Shown piece by piece: positions 1 to 4,043 of a stretch of DNA of 6,900 bases. The stretch comes from a bacterium. GTDB taxonomy: Bacteria; Planctomycetota; JACOTG01; JAUIME01. Made by a program: the position numbers and the translations under genes. Below the pieces are notes generated by a model. The model was not told the DNA's origin. It saw only the letters and a list, made by a program, of their open reading frames with translations, and did no database searches. The stretch lies in assembly GCA_030433195.1 (NCBI GenBank), contig JAUIME010000275.1:1-6900 (forward strand), read 5' to 3'. Within the stretch, counting starts at the first letter, position 1; every line of letters begins with the position of its first letter.

Positions 1-618
1 GGCGACCTTGGCGCGACCGTCGCGATCGATGAGGATGTTCCCCGGCTTCACGTCACGATGGACCACGCCGTGCTCGTGCGCGTACTGCAGCGCCTCGCAG
101 ATCCCGGGAAACACCTCGAGCGCGTCGTCGGTCGAGAGCAGTCGTGCGTCGATGAGTTCACGAACGGTCGACCCGTCGACGTGCTCCATCACGAGCCACA
201 CGAGATCGTCGCTGCGGCCGAAGTCGTGGATCTTGACGATATGCGGATGGTCGAGCCGGGCGAGATTGCGCGCCTCGCGAACGAATCGGTCGGCGAGAAC
301 GGGCTCGCCCGCGAGATCCGGCCGCAGCACCTTCACGGCGACGAAGCGATCGAGATCGCGTTGGAGCGCCTTGTAGACCGCACCCATCCCGCCGCGTCCG
401 ATCGCGTGGAGGATCTGCAGCTGCGGGATCCGCGCCTGGAGCTCGTCGACCGAGGGCAATGCGCGGTCCGAAGCCGCCGCCCGCGGCGCGGCCCCACGGG
501 CGTGCTGAAGCAGGCATTCGGGACACAGATCCGCGAGCGCACCGTGCGCCGGCATGGGCGTATCGCAGCTCGGGCAAGGGGTGTTCGGGCAAGGGGTCGA
601 TCGTTCGGCGGCTTGCAT
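1..618 (-). CDS. Ser/Thr protein kinase, N-terminal part (runs off left edge)
   Basis: Hanks-type serine/threonine kinase that would transfer the ATP gamma-phosphate to Ser/Thr of a partner protein. Only the first 206 residues are visible, and the frame is open at base 1. Residues 10-38 hold a cysteine ribbon (CPSC at 15-18, CPEC at 32-35, extra Cys10), a probable zinc-binding module seen at the start of many planctomycete kinases. The kinase fold begins near residue 67: glycine loop GRGGMGAVYKA (74-84), ATP-anchoring Lys96 in AVKVL, alpha-C Glu115, a hinge around VMEHVDG (143-149) and the catalytic loop HRDVKPGN (187-194) with Asp189, Lys191 and Asn194. All residues needed for activity that can be seen are intact; the DFG motif lies beyond the edge. 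The ATG at 618 is chosen because GGAGA (630-626) sits 7 nt upstream and the ribbon starts just after it. It lies 132 bp downstream of the sigma gene on the same strand, suggesting co-expression. C-terminal sensor or membrane domains cannot be seen. Confidence 0.93.
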   Translation of the reverse strand, partial: MQAAERSTPCPNTPCPSCDTPMPAHGALADLCPECLLQHARGAAPRAAASDRALPSVDELQARIPQLQILHAIGRGGMGAVYKALQRDLDRFVAVKVLRPDLAGEPVLADRFVREARNLARLDHPHIVKIHDFGRSDDLVWLVMEHVDGSTVRELIDARLLSTDDALEVFPGICEALQYAHEHGVVHRDVKPGNILIDRDGRAKVA

Positions 619-750
619 CCGTAGGTCTCCGAATCGTGGGGTTCTTCGCGTGCCCCGGGTTCGAGGCCGGTCTCGCGCCGCTCGTTCTCGGATCGAGCCG
701 AATCGGTCGCTGCGGGGTTCTACAGGCTTGCCCGCGAAAGGTTACACGGT
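619..750 (-). promoter_or_regulatory. Sigma-kinase intergenic spacer with a weak candidate ECF-type promoter
   Basis: The 132 bp gap between the sigma stop codon and the kinase start contains no gene. Read on the minus strand, GTAACC (745-740) is followed after 15 nt by TGTAGA (724-719). Group IV (ECF) sigma factors often recognise an AAC-containing -35 element, so this could be a promoter for the kinase driven by the sigma factor itself. The spacing is one or two bases shorter than usual and no second copy is available in the window to compare, so this is a weak inference. A 5-bp inverted repeat (GCTCG 680-684, CGAGC 694-698) has no T-run and is not a convincing terminator. Confidence 0.2.
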
Positions 751-1515
751 TCAGGCGTCGTCTTCGCGAAGAGCGTCGAAGAGGCGGTCGATCTCGTCGT
801 CGAGGTCTTCGTCGGCGGTGACGGTGGCGCGGACTTCCTCGCGCAGGGCCTCGCCGTAGCGCTTGCGCAGGCGATGGACGGCGACCTTGAACGCTCCCGC
901 CGACTTGCCGAGCCGGGCGGCGGCTTCCTTGGCGTCGCCGCGCGCCGCGTCGCCGGTCAAGAAGGGGCGCAGTGTCTCGAACTCGTCGCGGCGACCGCCG
1001 CCGGCGAGCTCGTCGGCCACGCGGGCGAGGGCGCGGTCGAGGACCGCGTGTGCCCAGCGCCGCTCGAACTCGCGCTCGGGTGTTCGGGAGTCGGCGGGTT
1101 CGATCGAGGTGCGCGTGTCGGCTTCGGCGAAGTCGAACGACAGCGGGGCGACGCCGGCGCCGCGCTTGGCGGCCGTCGCCTTCGCGTGCTCGTTCGCGGC
1201 GAAGTGATCGAAGCACGTGAGCAGGAACGTGCGGAATCGGCCTCGCTCGGGGTCGGCTGCTGCGACCGAACGCTTCTCGAGTACGTGCGTGAAGAACGAC
1301 TGCACGAGGTCGCGCGCGAACTCTGGGTCCGCGCCTTTGCGTTTGGCGTAGGCGTAGAGCGGAAACCAGTATCGCTCGATGAGCATCGCCATCGCGTGGT
1401 CGGCATCCGTGTTCGGTTGGGCGCCGGCTTCGACGACGACCGTCCACGACGTCGTATGAAACCGCGCGTCACGCGGCAGTTCACCGGGTGCTGGGGCCGG
1501 CGTCGGCGTCGTCAT
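751..1515 (-). CDS. ECF-like sigma-70 family RNA polymerase sigma factor
   Basis: A 254-residue sigma factor of the ECF-like type frequent in Planctomycetota and Verrucomicrobiota, expected to direct RNA polymerase to a specific set of promoters. The N-terminus carries the FHTTSWTVVVEAG block (19-31) typical of this family. Region 2 spans about 40-112: a YWFPLYAYAKRKG stretch (49-61), region 2.2 at DLVQSFFTHVLE (69-80), and the ERGRFRTFLL / HFAANE segment (90-109). Region 4 is about 155-225, with a helix-turn-helix in AAARLGKSAGAFKVAVHRLR (198-217). An acidic tail follows (235-254), ending EDDA. The usual DAED-like acidic patch before region 2.2 reads FARD (66-69), so it is depleted in acidic residues. 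The ATG at 1515 has GGAGG (1527-1523) 7 nt upstream. No anti-sigma gene is adjacent. Instead a kinase lies directly downstream, which in some ECF groups (EcfP/PknT of Vibrio) means control by phosphorylation; that role here is inferred. It starts 67 bp after the gpmA stop. Confidence 0.9.
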   Translation of the reverse strand: MTTPTPAPAPGELPRDARFHTTSWTVVVEAGAQPNTDADHAMAMLIERYWFPLYAYAKRKGADPEFARDLVQSFFTHVLEKRSVAAADPERGRFRTFLLTCFDHFAANEHAKATAAKRGAGVAPLSFDFAEADTRTSIEPADSRTPEREFERRWAHAVLDRALARVADELAGGGRRDEFETLRPFLTGDAARGDAKEAAARLGKSAGAFKVAVHRLRKRYGEALREEVRATVTADEDLDDEIDRLFDALREDDA

Positions 1516-1544
1516 CGCGGAGCCTCCGGTTCGCGTCGTGTTGC

Positions 1545-1586
1545 GTGACGTGGGGTCACATCACATCGGTGTCACGGCAAGGTCAC
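1545..1586. repeat. Cluster of GTGAC/GTCAC half-sites upstream of the sigma gene
   Basis: Four copies of the pentamer GTGAC or its complement occur in 42 bp: GTGAC at 1545-1549 and GTCAC at 1555-1559, 1571-1575 and 1582-1586. The first two form an inverted repeat with a 5 nt spacer (1545-1559). The cluster ends 29 bp before the sigma start codon and its last copy overlaps the gpmA stop codon. The layout could be an operator for the sigma gene, or a small hairpin in the transcript, but no T-run follows, so it does not look like a standard terminator. Function is inferred from position only. Confidence 0.35.
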
Positions 1587-2281
1587 GAACGATCTTTCAG
1601 GTACGCGCTGCGAATCGGCTTCAGGGCGTCGTCGAGCTCGTAAACGAGCGGGGATCCGGTCGGGATGTTGAGCTCGAGGATCTCGTCTTTCGAGAGGCCG
1701 TCGAGGTGCGCGACGAGCGCGCGCAGGCTGTTGCCGTGTGCGGCGATCAACACCGTGCGACCGGCTTCGAGCGAAGGGCGGATCGTCTCGTTCCAGTACG
1801 GGAGGACGCGGTCGATGGTCAGCGCGAGACTCTCGCCCGAAGGTAGTTGATCGTCGGTGAGCTCGGCGTAACGCGGATCGGCACGCAGTGCGGCGCGGTC
1901 GGCGTCTTCGCTCGGCGGCGGCGGAATGTCGAGACTGCGTCGCCAGATCTTCACCTGATCGTCGCCGTGCTTCGCGGCGGTCTCGGCCTTGTCGAGCCCT
2001 TGCAGTCCGCCGTAGTGTCGTTCGTTGAGACGCCAGCTCCGAATCACCGGAATCCACATGCGGTCCATCGATTCGAGGGCGAGCCACAACGTCTTGATCG
2101 CGCGCTTCAAGAGCGACGTGTAGGCGAGGTCGACGGCGATGTCGGCTGCCGCGAGAAGGCGCCCGGCTTCGTCGGCCTCGGCGCGTCCCTGGTCGGTGAG
2201 TCCGACGTCGACCCATCCCGTGAAGCGGTTCGCGAGATTCCATTCACTCTGGCCGTGGCGCAACAAGACGAGGCGGGGCAT
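1583..2281 (-). CDS. gpmA: 2,3-bisphosphoglycerate-dependent phosphoglycerate mutase
   Basis: Cytoplasmic glycolytic and gluconeogenic enzyme that interconverts 3-phosphoglycerate and 2-phosphoglycerate through a phosphohistidine intermediate. The 232-residue product is close to the usual 230-250. The N-terminus has the phosphoglycerate mutase signature LLRHGQSEWN (6-15) with Arg8 and the phosphorylated His9. Arg60 lies in YTSLLKRA (54-61). The NERHYGGLQG motif (86-95) carries acid/base Glu87, followed by KAETAAKHGD (98-107), which is characteristic of the GpmA type rather than a general histidine phosphatase. The second catalytic His182 is in AAHGNSLRAL (180-189), and NIPTGSPLVYEL (205-216) closes the fold. 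All catalytic residues are present. The frame stays open upstream to at least 2398, but the start at 2281 is preferred because it follows a good ribosome-binding site and places the catalytic His at position 9 as in the family. The gene is transcribed away from map and toward the sigma gene 67 bp downstream. Confidence 0.96.
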   Translation of the reverse strand: MPRLVLLRHGQSEWNLANRFTGWVDVGLTDQGRAEADEAGRLLAAADIAVDLAYTSLLKRAIKTLWLALESMDRMWIPVIRSWRLNERHYGGLQGLDKAETAAKHGDDQVKIWRRSLDIPPPPSEDADRAALRADPRYAELTDDQLPSGESLALTIDRVLPYWNETIRPSLEAGRTVLIAAHGNSLRALVAHLDGLSKDEILELNIPTGSPLVYELDDALKPIRSAYLKDRS

Positions 2282-2427
2282 CGGAGGGCTCCTCGGGGGT
2301 TCGTCGGGGCAGTATCGTGCGGCGAAACGGCGCATCCGGACGACGTCGGAGCGCGGATCGCATATGATAATCTCTGCCCGGTTCTCGTCGAGACGCAAGG
2401 CGAGAAAAGATTCGTCCGAGGCCCGCG
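2282..2427. promoter_or_regulatory. Divergent gpmA/map intergenic region
   Basis: This 146 bp region separates two divergently transcribed genes and must hold promoters for both unless transcripts begin elsewhere. The only clearly AT-rich patch is at 2361-2371, containing TATGAT (2363-2368) on the plus strand, a good -10-like hexamer about 60 bp ahead of map. No matching TTGACA-like -35 element is seen at the expected distance, so the assignment is tentative. The map ribosome-binding site is a modest GAGG (2418-2421), 6 nt before the ATG. No small gene is evident. Confidence 0.35.
2289..2294 (-). promoter_or_regulatory. Ribosome-binding site that decides the gpmA start
   Basis: GAGGAG on the minus strand lies 7 nt before the ATG at 2281. 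An in-frame ATG at 2398 would add 39 residues with no match to the family (rich in Arg and Pro, outside the mutase fold), so this site supports the shorter protein. Confidence 0.7.
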
Positions 2428-3273
2428 ATGAAGCCCATGAACGCTCGATCCACGCGCCACGAAGAGCTGACTCCCGAAGAAGAGGGTCTGGCTCGCGATG
2501 CCGGCCAAGCCGTCGTCGAGACGCACCGCCGTCTCGCGGAATGGCTGCGAATCGGCGTCAAACTCCGCGAGATCGATGCGTTCGTCGCGAAGACGCTCGA
2601 GGAGCTCGGCGGGAAGTCGTGCTTCCGAGGCTACAAGGTCCCCGGGACGCCGCCGTTTCCGTCGCACGCGTGTTTGAGTGTCAACGAGTGCGTCGTTCAT
2701 GGTACGGCGGGCTACTACGACGAAGCGCTCGTCGCGGGTGACGTTCTGAAGATCGACATCGGCATCCTGCGCGAAGGGTGGATCGGCGACGCGGCGTGGA
2801 CGTACGTGTTCGGCGAGAAGACCGAAGAGGTCGCGCGCCTGACCGACGTCGGGCGCGAATCGATTCGGCGCGGTGTCGAGAAATTGCGCGGCGGGGCCCC
2901 GGTGCTCGATTGGTCGCGCGCCGTGCAAGAGTACGTCGAGGACGAGTCGGGCTTCCATCTCGTCGAAGGGCTCGGCGGGCACGGATACGGGCGGGAGTTG
3001 CACATGCCGCCGTACATCCCGAACTCGGTGCCGTCGTCCAAGCGCGAGATGATCGAAGCGCAGACCGTCCTCGAGCCCGGCATGTTGCTCGCCGTCGAGC
3101 CGATGATCGCGGTCGGGACGGGACGCATCGTCCAAAAGCGCAAGCAATGGCCGATCTACATCGCGGATGGTTCTCAGTGCGTTCACTACGAGCACGACGT
3201 ACTCGTGACCGACGGCGATCCGAAGCTGATGACCGAAGGACTCGACGAGATCGACGATCTCATCACGCGATGA
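2428..3273 (+). CDS. map: Type I methionine aminopeptidase
   Basis: Cytoplasmic metalloprotease that removes the initiator methionine from nascent proteins whose second residue is small. The 281-residue protein is slightly longer than the 264 of the E. coli enzyme, through a short N-terminal extension and small loop insertions (around PGTPPFP, 72-78, and IPNSVPSSKRE, 197-207). All five metal ligands of the pita-bread fold can be placed: Asp110 in KIDIG, Asp121 in GDAAW, His185 in GGHGYG, Glu224 in AVEPM and Glu255 in HYEHD. His91 (CVVHG) and His192 (ELHMPP) match the substrate-binding histidines. The ATG at 2428 is preferred over a second ATG at 2437 because GAGG sits 6 nt upstream of the first. 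The next gene begins 38 bp after the stop on the same strand, so the two are probably co-transcribed. Confidence 0.96.
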   Translation: MKPMNARSTRHEELTPEEEGLARDAGQAVVETHRRLAEWLRIGVKLREIDAFVAKTLEELGGKSCFRGYKVPGTPPFPSHACLSVNECVVHGTAGYYDEALVAGDVLKIDIGILREGWIGDAAWTYVFGEKTEEVARLTDVGRESIRRGVEKLRGGAPVLDWSRAVQEYVEDESGFHLVEGLGGHGYGRELHMPPYIPNSVPSSKREMIEAQTVLEPGMLLAVEPMIAVGTGRIVQKRKQWPIYIADGSQCVHYEHDVLVTDGDPKLMTEGLDEIDDLITR

Positions 3274-3311
3274 TGCTCGGAGAGTGACCGAGAGCAGGTG
3301 AGGGCGCCCCG

Positions 3312-4043
3312 ATGCGGCTCCGGGTGATCAGCTACAACATCCACAAGTGTATCGGCGGGATCGATCGCCGGTACGACCCCGGTCGCATCGTCGAGGTGAT
3401 CGCGCACTACGAACCCGACGTCGTGCTCCTGCAGGAGGTGGCCGAGGGGTCGCCGATCTACAACCACGATCGCCAGTACGAGAGACTTTCGAGCGAACTC
3501 GGCCTGCGTCATGTCACGTACTTCGTGAACGTTCGGTTCAAGCGCCGCGGGCAATACGGCAACGCGATCTTGAGCCGTTTCCCCCTCACCGAGACGTCGA
3601 ACATCGATCTCACGATCCCGCCGAAGAAGCGACGCAGTGTCTTGCACGGGCGCTATCGCGTGCGGCTCGGCAAGAAGACGTCGCGAACGCTGCACGTCTA
3701 CAACATGCACCTCGGCCTCTCCGGCGTCGAGCGCAAGATGCAGCTCAAGAAGTTCCTCGCGAGCCATCCCTTCGAGGGGCTGCACCCGAAGACGCCGATC
3801 CTCGTTGGCGGAGACCTCAACGACGTCTGGGGAACGCTCGGGCCGAAGATGTTCGTGCCGGCGGGCTTCCGCGGCAACGAGAGTCCGCTGCGGACGTTCC
3901 CGGCGTTCGCGCCCGTGCGCGCGCTCGATGCGATCTACGTGCGCGGTAGTCTGCAGATCGAGCGGATCATGCGCTCGCGCTTGGCTGTGGCGCGTGCGGC
4001 GTCCGACCACCTCCCGCTCGTCGCGGATCTCCGGATCGTGTAG
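3312..4043 (+). CDS. YbhP-like endonuclease/exonuclease/phosphatase-fold hydrolase
   Basis: A 243-residue member of the Mg-dependent endonuclease/exonuclease/phosphatase superfamily (DNase I, AP endonuclease and inositol phosphatase fold). It covers the whole domain with little else. Active-site motifs appear in order: SYNIHKCIGG (7-16, Asn9), VLLQEV (38-43, metal-binding Glu42), GQYGNAILSRFP (80-91), NMHLGL (131-136, His133), VGGDLND (165-171, Asp168 and Asn170), LDAIYV (205-210, Asp206) and SDHLPLVADL (231-240, catalytic Asp232-His233). The pattern is close to E. coli YbhP, including the NIHK start, HLGL and RTFP blocks. No signal peptide or membrane segment is visible, so it is likely cytoplasmic. 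The substrate (nucleic acid, lipid head group or other phosphodiester) cannot be told from sequence. The start has GAGGG (3300-3304) 7 nt upstream. It lies 38 bp after map, and its last 77 bp overlap the converging permease gene. Confidence 0.92.
   Translation: MRLRVISYNIHKCIGGIDRRYDPGRIVEVIAHYEPDVVLLQEVAEGSPIYNHDRQYERLSSELGLRHVTYFVNVRFKRRGQYGNAILSRFPLTETSNIDLTIPPKKRRSVLHGRYRVRLGKKTSRTLHVYNMHLGLSGVERKMQLKKFLASHPFEGLHPKTPILVGGDLNDVWGTLGPKMFVPAGFRGNESPLRTFPAFAPVRALDAIYVRGSLQIERIMRSRLAVARAASDHLPLVADLRIV

Noticed and set aside
158..1447. A 429-codon minus-strand open frame spanning the kinase and sigma genes
   Set aside because: It is an off-frame reading rich in Arg and Pro; the kinase and sigma frames on the same strand carry all the conserved motifs.
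2282..2398. A 39-residue N-terminal extension of gpmA from an ATG at 2398
   Set aside because: The family starts just before the RHG motif, the ATG at 2281 has a good GAGGAG site, and the extension shows no conserved feature.
2107..3195. A 362-codon minus-strand open frame across map and the gpmA start
   Set aside because: It is opposite the strongly conserved methionine aminopeptidase and overlaps gpmA in another frame; the translation shows no family motif.
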